This document shows positions 1 to 8,799 of a stretch of 64,000 bases of DNA, in pieces; position 1 is the stretch's first letter; each line of letters begins with the position of its first letter. Origin of the DNA: Microbacter margulisiae (lineage in GTDB: Bacteria; Bacteroidota; Bacteroidia; Bacteroidales; Paludibacteraceae); assembly GCF_014192515.1 (NCBI RefSeq), contig NZ_JACHYB010000001.1, positions 620,001 to 684,000 on the forward strand, read 5' to 3'. The position numbers and the translations under genes are program-made. The notes below the pieces were generated by a model. That model saw only the letters and a list, made by a program, of their open reading frames with translations. It was not told the DNA's origin and searched no databases.

Positions 1-432
1 AATCTGGGCGATAACTTTTTTGCAAAAATACCTGTTTCGAGAGAAGGCTACCGTGCTATCCCCATGCTGAAAGAAGCCGGTATCAATGTCACTGCCACGG
101 CCATTTTTACCCAACAACAAGCATTGATAGCGGCCAGGGCAGGTGCCGATTGGGTGGCTCCCTACGTGAACCGTCTGGACAACATCTCGTCACATGGCAT
201 CGAAGTAGTGAAACACATCGTAGACAATATCGAACACTTCAAACTGGAAACGAAAGTGCTTGCCGCCAGTTTCAAAACCGTTGACCAGGTGCATCGCGTC
301 AGTATGGTGGGAAGCCATGCCGCTACCATCAGTTTCGATGTACTTGAACGCCTGCGCAGCCACCCCATGACCGACATGAGTCTGGAATGGTTCGAAAGAG
401 ACGGCGCCGGACTGTATGATATCGAATTCTAA
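1..432 (+). CDS. fsa: Fructose-6-phosphate aldolase / transaldolase (TalC-FSA family), 3' part
   Basis: The reading frame is open from base 1, so the 5' end lies outside the window; 143 codons are visible. It is a class I (Schiff-base) aldolase of the small transaldolase family, which cleaves or transfers dihydroxyacetone or glycolaldehyde units in sugar-phosphate metabolism in the cytosol. The segment AKIPVS near the left edge aligns with the active-site VKIPVT of E. coli FSA, making Lys9 of the visible fragment (bases 25-27) the probable Schiff-base lysine. Further family signatures are the GADWVAPYVNR and KVLAASFKT blocks and a C-terminal stretch ending WFERDGAGL. The family is about 215-220 residues, so roughly 75 are missing. 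Choosing between true transaldolase and FSA activity is inference. Confidence 0.88.
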   Translation, partial: NLGDNFFAKIPVSREGYRAIPMLKEAGINVTATAIFTQQQALIAARAGADWVAPYVNRLDNISSHGIEVVKHIVDNIEHFKLETKVLAASFKTVDQVHRVSMVGSHAATISFDVLERLRSHPMTDMSLEWFERDGAGLYDIEF

Positions 433-506
433 GCTGGATATAATCCCCGTCGAAAAGTAGTTGGCGTCTATGGATGAAGTCTTGCAAACAGAATTTTAGA
501 GACGGC

Positions 507-540
507 TTTGTCTAAATTGTCAATAAAAGGTGTATCTTTG
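507..540 (+). promoter_or_regulatory. Putative promoter of tatA
   Basis: TATCTTTG at 533-540 matches the Bacteroidota -7 element TAnnTTTG exactly. TTTG at 507-510 lies 22 bases upstream, somewhat longer than the usual spacing for a -33 element. The predicted start is about 50 bases before the tatA ATG. Confidence 0.5.
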
Positions 541-592
541 CCTCTGATTCATTCACGAAACACTGTTCAATCCAATTATAAAATCTATTCGT

Positions 593-796
593 ATGCACAC
601 GTTATTGTTTCTCAGTTCCGAGCATATCATCATTATCGCGTTGGTAGTGCTTTTATTGTTTGGCGGCAAAAAGATTCCCGAACTCATGCATGGCCTTGGC
701 AAAGGGGTCAAAAGTTTTAAAGACGGCATGAATGAAGTGGGAGAGGAGATGAAAAAAGAGGTCAAACAAGACGACAAAGAAGCCGATAAAAAGTAA
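593..796 (+). CDS. tatA: Sec-independent translocase subunit TatA/TatE
   Basis: A 67-residue single-span protein that forms the pore-like oligomer of the twin-arginine translocation system, which moves folded proteins across the inner membrane. A short hydrophobic N-terminal helix (about residues 9-22) is followed by the FGGKKIPEL hinge and an amphipathic helix with GLGKGVKSFKDG, then a Lys/Glu/Asp-rich tail. All are standard for TatA. tatC is not in the window, so the partner is encoded elsewhere. The ATG at 593 sits downstream of a good -7 element at 533-540. A longer frame in another phase over the same DNA is a shadow. Confidence 0.92.
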   Translation: MHTLLFLSSEHIIIIALVVLLLFGGKKIPELMHGLGKGVKSFKDGMNEVGEEMKKEVKQDDKEADKK

Positions 797-834
797 GAGA
801 TTCATCGTCAGGCATTCCTTTCCTAAAGCACAAG

Positions 835-871
835 AGTTCGTTATTGCACCCTGCAGTGATGAACTTTTTTT
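835..871 (+). terminator. Hairpin and T-run after tatA
   Basis: AGTTC (835-839) pairs with GAACT (861-865), with a small inner CAC/GTG pairing, and seven T residues follow from 865. It lies between the convergent tatA and coaD genes and reads as a weak intrinsic terminator for tatA. Confidence 0.4.
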
Positions 872-881
872 ATGTTTTATC

Positions 882-1334
882 CTAAAGTGTTACGTTAGGT
901 GGTAAAAATTGAGTAATGTCTTTGTTGTAGAACAGCAGGTCGCGTACTACTGTGGATGAAATAAACGAATAGGCAGGGTTGGTATTGAGAATGACTGTTT
1001 CGATACCGATCAGTTGACGGTTGGCGTCGGCAATAGTGCGTTCATATTCAAAATCACTTACGGAACGAACCCCACGCAGGATAAATGAAGCTTCTTCCTG
1101 TTTGGCAAAGTTGACTGTCAAGTCATCGTATGATTTAATTTTCACGCGCGGTTCATTGGCAAATGCCTGCCGAATCATTTCCAGCCGCTTTTCAATCGTA
1201 AAGAATGTCTTTTTGGTTTGATTGATCCCTACGCCGATAACGATTTCGTCGAACAGATCCAATCCTCGCAGCACAATATCGTAATGGCCTATGGTGAACG
1301 GATCGAAAGTCCCGGGAAAGATGGCTCGTTTCAT
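882..1334 (-). CDS. coaD: Phosphopantetheine adenylyltransferase
   Basis: A 150-residue nucleotidyltransferase that adenylates 4'-phosphopantetheine to dephospho-CoA, the penultimate step of CoA synthesis. The N-terminus [14 protein letters not shown] carries the family signature, and T14-I-G-H17 is the (T/H)xGH nucleotide-binding motif. ISSTVVRDL near residue 125 is the second conserved block. The frame extends six codons upstream to 1352, but the ATG at 1334 puts the first beta strand immediately after the start, as in homologues. The length matches the usual 155-160 residues. The type III pantothenate kinase of the same pathway (coaX) is about 22 kb away. Confidence 0.95.
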   Translation of the reverse strand: MKRAIFPGTFDPFTIGHYDIVLRGLDLFDEIVIGVGINQTKKTFFTIEKRLEMIRQAFANEPRVKIKSYDDLTVNFAKQEEASFILRGVRSVSDFEYERTIADANRQLIGIETVILNTNPAYSFISSTVVRDLLFYNKDITQFLPPNVTL

Positions 1335-1415
1335 ACAAATGATGTTTGTCAATTAAAAAACCTTGAAATGCACTCAGGGCTCTCCGGACATGCATTTCAA
1401 GGTTGATGATTTTAA

Positions 1416-2759
1416 TTATAGTTTTGCTTTAATTGCTTTTGTAGCTTCTTCGTAGCCTGGTTTTTCGAGCAAAGCAAACATGTTTTTCTTATAGTCTTCT
1501 ACACCGGGTTGGTCAAACGGATTGATTCCTAATATGTATCCGCTGATGCCACATGCTTTTTCAAAGAAATAGATCATTTGTCCCAGATAGAGTTCTTTAA
1601 GTTCCGGAAGTTCCAGTTTCAGGTTAGGAACACCTCCGTCCACGTGAGCGATCATAGTTCCGAGTTCAGCCATTTTGTTTACTTCGTCCACACGTTTTCC
1701 GGCCAGATAATTCAAACCGTCAAGGTTGGCCTCATCTGAAGGAACACGCACTTCGTGGTTAGACTGCTGAACAGACACTACGGTTTCAAAGATAGTGCGT
1801 TCACCCTGTTGAATCCATTGCCCCATGGAATGGAGGTCGGTTGTAAAGTCAACAGCAGCCGGGAAAATACCTTTGTTTTCTTTTCCTTCACTTTCGCCGT
1901 AGAGCTGTTTCCACCATTCGTTGAAATAGTGTAGTTTTGGATGGAAGTTGACCAGTATTTCAGTCTTTTTTCCACTTTGATAGAGCGCATTGCGAACAGC
2001 AGCATAGAGTGCAGCAGGATTTTGATCGAACGGAATCTCTGGCCCGCAGAGATTTTCGAAATGCATGGCTCCTGCAATGAGATCGCGGATGCTAAACCCG
2101 GCAACGGCAATAGGCAATAAACCTACCGGTGTCAATACGGAATAGCGGCCTCCGACGCTATCTTCAATAACAAAGGTTTTGTATCCTTCCTGAGTGGCTA
2201 AAGTGCGTAATGCTCCTCTGGCTTTGTCGGTAACAGCTACAATTAATTGTTGGGCAGAAGCTTTACCCTGCTGAGCTTCCAGTTGCTCTCTCAGTAGTCG
2301 GAATGCTAACGCTGGTTCTGTGGTGGTTCCTGATTTGGAGATAGAGATAATTCCGAATTTTTTATTTTTCAGGAATGACTGGAGTTCGAACAGGTAATCT
2401 TCGCAGATGTTGTGTCCTGCATAAACGATTAGTGGATTTTTACGGGTTGCCTGCATTGCATCGAAGCTGCAGGACAGCGCGTCTATTACTGCTTTTGCTC
2501 CCAGATAGCTTCCTCCGATACCGATGACTACAACAACTTCACAATTGTCGCGCAATGTCTTGGCTGTTGCTTCCAATTCTTCAATTTCAGCTTCGCTAAT
2601 GGAAGAAGGCAGATGCAACCATCCGAGAAAATCATTTCCAAGACCTATTCCTTCGTGCAGAAGAGAATTGGCATCATTGGCTCTTTTTTCGTAACTGTCG
2701 AGAACGTCTTTCGAAACAAAATTACTTGTTTTGTCAATGTTCAGTTTAATAGTTTTCAT
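1416..2759 (-). CDS. pgi: Glucose-6-phosphate isomerase
   Basis: Interconverts glucose 6-phosphate and fructose 6-phosphate in glycolysis. The 447-residue length is typical of the short bacterial PGI group found in Bacteroidales. [15 protein letters not shown] (about 75-90) and the phosphate-binding SKSGTT loop (141-146) are clear, and [14 protein letters not shown] and the C-terminal [12 protein letters not shown] blocks are also present. The gene is last in a minus-strand group lysS-gpsA-pgi, an arrangement known from other Bacteroidales, 46 bases after gpsA. Several frames opposite it are shadows. Confidence 0.97.
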   Translation of the reverse strand: MKTIKLNIDKTSNFVSKDVLDSYEKRANDANSLLHEGIGLGNDFLGWLHLPSSISEAEIEELEATAKTLRDNCEVVVVIGIGGSYLGAKAVIDALSCSFDAMQATRKNPLIVYAGHNICEDYLFELQSFLKNKKFGIISISKSGTTTEPALAFRLLREQLEAQQGKASAQQLIVAVTDKARGALRTLATQEGYKTFVIEDSVGGRYSVLTPVGLLPIAVAGFSIRDLIAGAMHFENLCGPEIPFDQNPAALYAAVRNALYQSGKKTEILVNFHPKLHYFNEWWKQLYGESEGKENKGIFPAAVDFTTDLHSMGQWIQQGERTIFETVVSVQQSNHEVRVPSDEANLDGLNYLAGKRVDEVNKMAELGTMIAHVDGGVPNLKLELPELKELYLGQMIYFFEKACGISGYILGINPFDQPGVEDYKKNMFALLEKPGYEEATKAIKAKL

Positions 2760-2805
2760 ACGTTTATTTTTATTGTGCTGATTTTGTGTTTGTCAATAAT
2801 AATGA

Positions 2806-3804
2806 TCAGTGCATCAGTTTGGTCAGTGCCCTGATTTGCAATACAGGCGATGCCCGGTTGTACAGAATGTTGTATACCGCCTCCATAATAGGCATCTGTA
2901 CATGAAAGCTTTCATTGATTTCTTTAATGCATTTCACTCCGTAATATCCTTCGGCGATCATTTCCATTTCAATTTGTGCTGTTTTTACAGAATATCCTTT
3001 CCCGATCATATTACCGAAAGTACGGTTGCGGCTGAATTTGGAATAACCGGTTACAAGCAAGTCTCCCAGATATGCCGATTCATCAATGCTACGGGGGAGG
3101 GGATGAATTGCACTACTAAACCGTTGCATTTCCTGAATGGCATTTGACATCAATACAGCTTGAAAGTTATCTCCATATTTTAGTCCGTGGCATACTCCTG
3201 CCGCAATAGCATATACATTTTTAAGTACACTGGCGTATTCAATTCCTGTAACGTCTTCCGTTGTGCTTGTTCGTATATAATGATTAGAAAATACTTGTGT
3301 CAGCGCTTTTGCTTTTTCCCTGTCTGCACAAGCAATTGTTAAATAGGATAATTTTTCGAGCGCGACTTCTTCAGCATGACAAGGACCTGCAAGTACAGCA
3401 AGGTTTTCCCGCGAAACATTATAGAACTGCTGGAAATAATCGGTGATAATGAGATTTTCTTCAGGCACAATACCTTTAATGGCAGAAATGATTATTTTGT
3501 CTTTCAGTGGAACCCTCAGCTTTTTCAAATGTTGTTTGAGAAATGGGGACGGTGTTGCAAAAATGATGGTATCAACCTGTTTTACCAGATCGTTGATCTT
3601 GTTGGTGAAAAAAATACGTTCTGTATCGAATTTCAGTCCTGTAAGGTAAGATGGATTTTTACTGACACGTTTGAATTCATCAATCTGATCCTGACGGCGC
3701 ATATACCAGTAAATGGTCTCCTGTGTACTCAGTAGAATTTTGGCTATGGCAGTCGCCCAGCTTCCTCCTCCAATAACACCAATTTTTGTCGGCTTGTATG
3801 CCAT
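2806..3804 (-). CDS. gpsA: Glycerol-3-phosphate dehydrogenase (NAD(P)+)
   Basis: Reduces dihydroxyacetone phosphate to sn-glycerol 3-phosphate for phospholipid synthesis. The Rossmann motif GVIGGGSWATAIAK lies at the N-terminus, followed by FATPSPFLKQHLKKL, the catalytic-lysine region SVLKNVYAIAAG, and the C-terminal helical domain. With this ATG the protein is 332 residues, the usual family length, and the Rossmann strand begins at residue 7. Upstream ATGs at 3837 (three bases before the end of lysS) and 3867 are in frame and would add 11 or 21 residues. I prefer 3804 by comparison with family N-termini, but 3837 is possible. Middle gene of lysS-gpsA-pgi. Confidence 0.94.
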   Translation of the reverse strand: MAYKPTKIGVIGGGSWATAIAKILLSTQETIYWYMRRQDQIDEFKRVSKNPSYLTGLKFDTERIFFTNKINDLVKQVDTIIFATPSPFLKQHLKKLRVPLKDKIIISAIKGIVPEENLIITDYFQQFYNVSRENLAVLAGPCHAEEVALEKLSYLTIACADREKAKALTQVFSNHYIRTSTTEDVTGIEYASVLKNVYAIAAGVCHGLKYGDNFQAVLMSNAIQEMQRFSSAIHPLPRSIDESAYLGDLLVTGYSKFSRNRTFGNMIGKGYSVKTAQIEMEMIAEGYYGVKCIKEINESFHVQMPIMEAVYNILYNRASPVLQIRALTKLMH

Positions 3805-3839
3805 GGTTGTTTTGGATTCCTCTGTAGTTTTTTGCATGA

Positions 3840-5567
3840 TTAATTCCGTTTTGTGGATTGTAACCATTGATTCACTTCGTCGAGTGTCGGATTTTGGAGC
3901 CCCAGTTTATTCTTTTTATTGTATCCGCAAAGATCCTGATGAAACTTGTTTGGATTCAATCCCTTTATAGCATCGACAGTTATCAGGTTCATGCCGTAAA
4001 ATACACTGACCCATTCTTCAGGAATTCCAAGAGCTGTGTAGGCTTCTTTTGAATCTCTCCGTTGTATTTTTTCAGGACGCATTTGCGGGAAAAGCAATAC
4101 TTCCTGAATGGTCTGCTGGTTTGTCATGATCATGACCAAACGATCCATGCCGATCCCCATCCCCGAAGTTGGGGGCATGCCATACTCCAGTGCACGCAGG
4201 AAATCCTGATCGATAAACATGGCTTCATCATCTCCTTTTTCGCTAAGCCTTAATTGCTCTTCGAAACGGGCACGCTGATCAATCGGATCATTCAATTCGG
4301 AATAAGCATTTGCCAGCTCTTTCCCATTTACCATTAACTCGAAGCGCTCCGTCAATTCGGGATTATTACGGTGGCGCTTGCACAGAGGTGACATTTCAAT
4401 GGGATAATCGGTAATGAAAGTCGGTTGGATGTATTTACTTTCGCATTTTTCGCCGAAAATTTCATCAATTAGTTTTCCTTTACCCATAGTGTCGTCAATT
4501 TCAATATGCAGGGTTTTACATACATCACGCAGTTGTTCTTCTGCCATTCCATTAATATCAATGCCGGTATGTTCCCTGATGGCATCAATCATGGTAATGC
4601 GTTTGAAAGGACGCTTGAAGCTGATTATATTGTCTCCGACAGGAATTTCAGTAGTGCCATTTACTGTCAGGCATATATGTTCGAGCATAGCTTCCGTGAA
4701 ATCCATCATCCAGTTGTAATCTTTGTAGGAGACATAGATTTCCATTGCTGTAAATTCCGGATTATGCGTTCTATCCATTCCTTCGTTGCGAAAATTACGC
4801 GAGAATTCGTAAACCCCTTCAAATCCACCAACAATGAGTCGTTTCAAATATAATTCATTAGCTACCCGTAGATATAACGGGATATCCAAAGCATTATGAT
4901 GTGTGATGAAAGGACGTGCGGCAGCTCCTCCCGGGATAGGTTGCAAAACAGGCGTATCTACTTCGACGTATCCTCTTTCGTTGAAAAAATTTCGCATCGA
5001 ATTGAACACTTGGGTGCGTTTTAAAAAGATGGATTTTATGCCGTCGTTTACCATCAGGTCAACATAACGTTGGCGGTAGCGCTGTTCGGGATCTTCAAAC
5101 GCATCGTAAGCTACCCCATCTTTATACTTGACGATGGGCAGTGGACGCAAAGATTTACTAAGGACGGTTAGTTCCTGCGCATGCACCGAAATTTCGCCCA
5201 TTTGAGTGCGGAAAACAAAACCTTTGATGCCAATGAAATCCCCAATATCCAATAATTTTTTAAAGACTACATTATATAATGTTTTTTCTTCGTCATAGCT
5301 TATATCATCACGCGTAATATAGACCTGAATACGCCCGGCAGAGTCTTGTAGTTCAACGAAAGACGCCTTTCCCATAATACGCCGGCTCATCATTCTTCCG
5401 GCAATGGTAACCTGACGCAATGGCGTTACATCATCACTAAATTCTGCTTTAATTGAATTGGAGAGGGCATTTACCGGGAAAGCATCAGCAGGATATGGAT
5501 TGATATTCAAAGCTCGTAATTGTGCTAAACTATCCCGTCGTAAAAGCTCTTGTTCACTTAATTCCAT
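3840..5567 (-). CDS. lysS: Lysyl-tRNA synthetase, class II
   Basis: Charges tRNA-Lys with lysine. It has the N-terminal OB-fold anticodon-binding domain (about 50-175, with GRMMSRRIMGKASFVELQD) and a class II catalytic core with motif 2 (FRNEGMDRTHNPEF) and motif 3 (GMGIGMDRLVMIM). About 75 residues follow motif 3, an extension typical of Bacteroidota LysS. The start chosen is MELSEQELL. Five codons upstream, MKRKT at 5582 is also in frame. First gene of lysS-gpsA-pgi, with a perfect -7 element just upstream. Confidence 0.96.
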   Translation of the reverse strand: MELSEQELLRRDSLAQLRALNINPYPADAFPVNALSNSIKAEFSDDVTPLRQVTIAGRMMSRRIMGKASFVELQDSAGRIQVYITRDDISYDEEKTLYNVVFKKLLDIGDFIGIKGFVFRTQMGEISVHAQELTVLSKSLRPLPIVKYKDGVAYDAFEDPEQRYRQRYVDLMVNDGIKSIFLKRTQVFNSMRNFFNERGYVEVDTPVLQPIPGGAAARPFITHHNALDIPLYLRVANELYLKRLIVGGFEGVYEFSRNFRNEGMDRTHNPEFTAMEIYVSYKDYNWMMDFTEAMLEHICLTVNGTTEIPVGDNIISFKRPFKRITMIDAIREHTGIDINGMAEEQLRDVCKTLHIEIDDTMGKGKLIDEIFGEKCESKYIQPTFITDYPIEMSPLCKRHRNNPELTERFELMVNGKELANAYSELNDPIDQRARFEEQLRLSEKGDDEAMFIDQDFLRALEYGMPPTSGMGIGMDRLVMIMTNQQTIQEVLLFPQMRPEKIQRRDSKEAYTALGIPEEWVSVFYGMNLITVDAIKGLNPNKFHQDLCGYNKKNKLGLQNPTLDEVNQWLQSTKRN

Positions 5568-5595
5568 AGTTTTTCTTTTCAAACGTATTAAGTTG

Positions 5596-5603
5596 CAAAG
5601 ATA
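5596..5603 (-). promoter_or_regulatory. Putative -7 element of the lysS-gpsA-pgi operon
   Basis: On the minus strand this reads TATCTTTG, an exact TAnnTTTG match, about 29 bases before the lysS ATG. No convincing -33 TTG is seen at the expected distance. Confidence 0.5.
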
Positions 5604-5763
5604 TGCCTTTTTGGCGAAAGGGGGAGCGCTTACCCCTGAAAATGTATGATTCGCTTTCTATAATCCAGCTTTTCTCAACTGTTTTTAATTCAGAATGGTT
5701 GCAATAGAGGAATAAATTGCAGCTATTTTCGCAAAATGAGGTAAAGAGTCTTCAAAATGAGCC

Positions 5764-5771
5764 TATCTTTG
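5764..5771 (+). promoter_or_regulatory. Putative -7 element of msrAB
   Basis: TATCTTTG, an exact match to the Bacteroidota -7 element, lies about 98 bases before the msrAB ATG. No clear -33 partner is seen. The 285-base intergenic stretch from lysS holds nothing else I recognise. Confidence 0.45.
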
Positions 5772-5868
5772 CATAAAAATGGGTGTCAGCTAATAATTGA
5801 AGGAAAATCATATGTTTCTTATATGTCAATTTGTTGCAGATACTTTTTGAAAATCATCAATAAATTAT

Positions 5869-6717
5869 ATGGAATTCAGAAAACTAACTATCGAAGAAGA
5901 AAATATCATTGTTCATAAAGCTACGGAGCATCCATATTCCGGGTCTCTTTTATACAACAAGAAAAAAGGGCTATATCTTTGCAAGCGATGCCAGACCCCT
6001 TTGTTCCGTTCTGACGATAAATTCAACTCGCATTGCGGGTGGCCGAGCTTTGATGATGAAATAGAGGGTGCTGTCCGCCGGCAACCTGATGCGGATGGTA
6101 GTCGTACCGAAATAGTGTGTGCGGCTTGTGGTGCACATCTTGGGCATGTTTTTGAAGGTGAAATGATGACTCCTAAAAATGTTCGTCATTGTGTTAATTC
6201 ATTATCTTTAGAATTTCAACCTGACGAATCGGAAAAGTTGCAAACGGCGTGGTTTGCTTCCGGCTGTTTTTGGGGTACAGAATATCATTTTAATAAGGCA
6301 AACGGCGTGGTGGAAACTACCGTTGGTTTCATGGGAGGACATGTAGAGCATCCTACTTATTCACAGGTATGCACAGGTACTACAGGCCATTTGGAAACCA
6401 CGGAAGTTATGTTTGATCCTTTGCAGACAAGCTATGAGGAGTTGGTAAAGCTCTTTTTTGAGACACATGACTTCACGCAAACTGATGGGCAAGGGCCGGA
6501 TATCGGTTCTCAATATCTTTCTGCTATTTTTTATGCAGATGACGCACAAAAAGCGATTGCTGAAAAGTATATCCGCATTTTAAATGACAAGGGATATAAG
6601 GTAGCCACAGCGTTACGCCCTGCTGAGACATTTTGGCCGGCGGAAGATTATCATCAGGATTATTATGACCACAAAGGCACAACGCCCTATTGTCATATTT
6701 ATCGTGCCATCTTCTGA
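5869..6717 (+). CDS. msrAB: Bifunctional methionine sulfoxide reductase, MsrB-MsrA fusion
   Basis: Repairs both stereoisomers of oxidised methionine. Residues 1-117 are MsrB: zinc cysteines C38/C41 (CKRC) and C84/C87 (CAAC), the GWPSFDD block, GHVFEGE, and the catalytic cysteine C108 in RHCVNS. Residues 126-282 are MsrA: the GCFWG motif with catalytic C133, GFMGGHVEHPTYSQV, and YHQDYYD near the C-terminus. The order is MsrB first, the reverse of the A-B order in several well-known fusions. No signal peptide is present, so a cytosolic role is inferred. It stands alone between lysS and hisC. Confidence 0.95.
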   Translation: MEFRKLTIEEENIIVHKATEHPYSGSLLYNKKKGLYLCKRCQTPLFRSDDKFNSHCGWPSFDDEIEGAVRRQPDADGSRTEIVCAACGAHLGHVFEGEMMTPKNVRHCVNSLSLEFQPDESEKLQTAWFASGCFWGTEYHFNKANGVVETTVGFMGGHVEHPTYSQVCTGTTGHLETTEVMFDPLQTSYEELVKLFFETHDFTQTDGQGPDIGSQYLSAIFYADDAQKAIAEKYIRILNDKGYKVATALRPAETFWPAEDYHQDYYDHKGTTPYCHIYRAIF

Positions 6718-6765
6718 TTTTACTCGCAATAAATGTTTTGAGACTATTCTAACGTTTAATATATT

Positions 6766-7809
6766 ATGGCAGATCTAACATCATTGGTTCGAAAGAACAT
6801 TTTAGCATTGAAGCCCTATTCGTGTGCACGCGATGAGTTTCATGGCGAAGCTTCGGCTTTTCTCGATGCCAACGAAAATCCGTTTAATAATCCTTATAAC
6901 CGATATCCTGATCCTTTGCAATGGAAACTGAAAGAATCAATTACGGCGAAAAAGAAGGTTCCTTCAACACATGTTTTTTTGGGAAATGGAAGCGATGAAG
7001 CTATTGATTTGGTTTTTCGTGTCTTTTGTGAACCGGCACAGGACAATGTGGTAGCCATTGCTCCAACTTATGGGATGTATGAAGTCAGTGCTGATATTAA
7101 TCAGATAGAATACCGCAAAGTACATTTAAATGACGATTTTACATTGAATGCCAAAAAATTACTTGCGGCTACGGATGATCACACAAAAGTGATTTTTCTT
7201 TGTTCCCCAAACAATCCAAGTGGCAATTTACTGGATCGTCATGAAGTATTGCATGTGCTGGAAAATTTTGGAGGGATTGTGGTCATTGATGAAGCTTATA
7301 TTGATTTCTCCCCCGAAACAAGCTGGATTGAACAGCTTCGGCATTTTCCTAATCTTATTGTATTGCAAACTTTTTCGAAAGCCTGGGGATTAGCAGGAGT
7401 ACGCCTGGGGATGGCTTTTGCTTCGCCTGAAATTATCCTTTTGTTTAATAAGGTGAAGTATCCCTACAATGTAAATATTTTGACACAGGATCTGGTATTG
7501 GAACACTTGCAGTTTGAATCGCGTAAACGCGCCTGGGTTGAATTGTTGCTCAAAGAACGCGAACGCTTGATCAGTGATTTACTCAAAATTGCATATGTGA
7601 AAACAATTTATCCATCGTCTGCGAATTTTGTTTTGGTTAAAGTGCATGATGCCAATGCTGTTTATAGCTACTTAGTCGAAAAGAGCATTGTAGTGCGCAA
7701 TCGCACCAATGTGATTTTGTGCGAAGGTTGTTTGCGCATCACTGTTGGATCTCCTGATGAAAATAATTTGTTAATCAAGGTTTTGAAAACGTACAATGAA
7801 AGCTTGTAG
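6766..7809 (+). CDS. hisC: Histidinol-phosphate aminotransferase
   Basis: A fold-type I PLP aminotransferase that converts imidazole-acetol phosphate and glutamate to histidinol phosphate in histidine synthesis. Features seen: FLDANENPFNNPYNRYPDP near the N-terminus, LGNGSDEAID, SPNNPSGN, VIDEAYIDF, and the PLP lysine K205 in TFSKAWGLAG (codon 7378-7380). The 347-residue length is normal. No other his gene is nearby, and it follows msrAB by 48 bases, so its assignment rests on sequence rather than operon context. A related aromatic or cobalamin-type aminotransferase is a less likely alternative. Confidence 0.9.
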   Translation: MADLTSLVRKNILALKPYSCARDEFHGEASAFLDANENPFNNPYNRYPDPLQWKLKESITAKKKVPSTHVFLGNGSDEAIDLVFRVFCEPAQDNVVAIAPTYGMYEVSADINQIEYRKVHLNDDFTLNAKKLLAATDDHTKVIFLCSPNNPSGNLLDRHEVLHVLENFGGIVVIDEAYIDFSPETSWIEQLRHFPNLIVLQTFSKAWGLAGVRLGMAFASPEIILLFNKVKYPYNVNILTQDLVLEHLQFESRKRAWVELLLKERERLISDLLKIAYVKTIYPSSANFVLVKVHDANAVYSYLVEKSIVVRNRTNVILCEGCLRITVGSPDENNLLIKVLKTYNESL

Positions 7810-7832
7810 TTTCATTTGATTCAGAATATCAG

Positions 7833-7861
7833 GAATCAAAAGCTGATTCATTCTGTTTTTT
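7833..7861 (+). terminator. Weak hairpin after hisC
   Basis: GAATCA (7833-7838) and TGATTC (7844-7849) form a six-pair stem with a five-base loop. A run of six T residues follows, but starts seven bases away, so termination here is only suggestive. Confidence 0.3.
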
Positions 7862-7872
7862 ACCGGCAAGAG

Positions 7873-7902
7873 TTGTTAGAGTGATAAAAAATAGTACCTT
7901 TG
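7873..7902 (+). promoter_or_regulatory. Promoter of tRNA-Ser
   Basis: TTG at 7873-7875, 19 bases, then TACCTTTG at 7895-7902. Both elements and the spacing fit the Bacteroidota -33/-7 consensus. The predicted start is about 17 bases before the mature tRNA. Confidence 0.6.
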
Positions 7903-7924
7903 TAACGCTTTTTGTTAAACGTAA

Positions 7925-8011
7925 GGAAAGTTGCCAGAGTGGTCGAACGGGGCAGACTCGAAATCTGTTGTACCCTTCGGGGTACCGGGGGTTCGAATCC
8001 CTCACTTTCCG
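7925..8011 (+). tRNA. tRNA-Ser, anticodon CGA
   Basis: The acceptor GGAAAGT (7925-7931) pairs with ACTTTCC (8004-8010), with discriminator G8011. The anticodon stem GCAGA/TCTGT encloses the loop CTCGAAA, giving anticodon CGA, which reads UCG. The long variable arm with TACCC/GGGTA pairing and the T-arm GGTTCGAATCC confirm a serine tRNA. CCA is not fully encoded: only CA follows the discriminator. A remnant of a tyrosine recombinase lies 250 bases downstream, as expected when a tRNA 3' end has served as an integration site. Confidence 0.95.
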
Positions 8012-8037
8012 CAATTACAATTTCAAAAAATGCTTAT

Positions 8038-8070
8038 AGCTCGTAAAATCAATGATTTACGAGCTTTTTT
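8038..8070 (+). terminator. Intrinsic terminator after tRNA-Ser
   Basis: A perfect 10-pair stem, AGCTCGTAAA (8038-8047) with TTTACGAGCT (8056-8065), an eight-base loop and a T-run 8065-8070. It terminates the tRNA transcript. Confidence 0.8.
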
Positions 8071-8190
8071 GTTTTTCGGGAATAGTCAAAATATTCAATT
8101 TTCATCAATCTTTAGGAGATCCATTCGGGTACCCAAAGATTTACAAGTTCCGGGTAACCGATTTATTCAAAAATTATTCATAATCAAGTA

Positions 8191-8205
8191 GTTCAATCAT
8201 TGAAC
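8191..8205. repeat. Perfect 15-base palindrome
   Basis: GTTCAATCATTGAAC has seven-base arms around one central base. It lies 58 bases upstream of the integrase remnant and could be an operator or a relic of the integrated element. No second copy was noticed in the window. Confidence 0.5.
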
Positions 8206-8262
8206 ATCTTGTATGAGAGTTAAAGAACAACTATTTTTGAACATTCTAAAAGGTTACCACTA

Positions 8263-8592
8263 ATGAATGCCAAGCTTTCCATTCTCTTTTATGCAAAGAG
8301 AGCAAAAACAACAACAGAAGGATTAATCCCCATTTATCTAAGAGTTACAGTTGATGGCGAGCGTATCGAACTGTCAACCAAACGTTACACCCATCCCGAC
8401 AAATGGTCTGTCGAAGGCAACCGTATGAAAGGCACTACGGCAGAAGCCAAAGCCGTTAATGCTTATCTTGACACCCTAAAGGCCAAAGTATATGATTATC
8501 AGCAACAACTTATCCGAGAAGATGAGGAGGTGAATGCAGAAAACATGCGTAACAAGATATTAATTATAACCCGTAGCGCATTTGTGATTTGA
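8263..8592 (+). pseudogene. Truncated tyrosine recombinase (integrase), N-terminal arm domain only
   Basis: The 109-codon frame begins like Bacteroidota site-specific integrases of roughly 400 residues: an arm-type DNA-binding domain with LSILFYAKRAKTTTEGLIPI and RVTVDGERIELST, then a helix with KAKVYDYQQQL. Similarity to the family stops near residue 96, after ENMRNKIL. The frame closes at 8592 without any core-binding or catalytic domain (no R..H-x-x-R..Y). It is therefore the 5' stump of an integrase, not a working enzyme. Its position just after tRNA-Ser fits an old integrative element that used the tRNA as attachment site. The rest of the element is not recognisable. Confidence 0.75.
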
Positions 8593-8799
8593 ACTGGGAA
8601 AAATTTGTCGACGCTTAAGTGACATAGAGCTAATCACAATAGATGTGACAGCGGAATCTTTATATGTTGCTTTTGACCATTCACTGTTTAGAATTATTCC
8701 TGAAGCGCTCAGGTCAAAGATTGAACGTGGAGTTGATATCGTCATAGGCAAAAACTGTTTTATTATTGGCAGTATCTTGTGCTCTATAAGAGTTAAGCG
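8593..8799. other. Junction DNA between integrase stump and OmpA gene; unassigned plus-strand frame
   Basis: Immediately after the integrase stump a plus-strand frame is open from about 8591 to 8881, with the first ATG at 8645. It reads like a protein fragment (VTAESLYVAFDHSLF, then ALRSKIERGVDIVIG), but I recognise no family. It runs into the antisense of the OmpA gene, so only its first part could be real. It may be the tail of a gene fused by deletion. A minus-strand frame over the same bases looks like a shadow. Confidence 0.25.

Noticed and set aside
4506..4853. Plus-strand frames of about 100 codons opposite lysS
   Set aside because: They are antisense to a strongly conserved synthetase and show no domain or promoter.
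5971..6549. Minus-strand frames opposite msrAB
   Set aside because: Shadows of the fused MsrB-MsrA gene with no features of their own.
8101..8165. Similarity of TTCGGGTACC and TTCCGGGTAACC to the variable arm of tRNA-Ser, as a possible attachment-site duplicate
   Set aside because: The matches are short and do not include the tRNA 3' end that integrases normally use.
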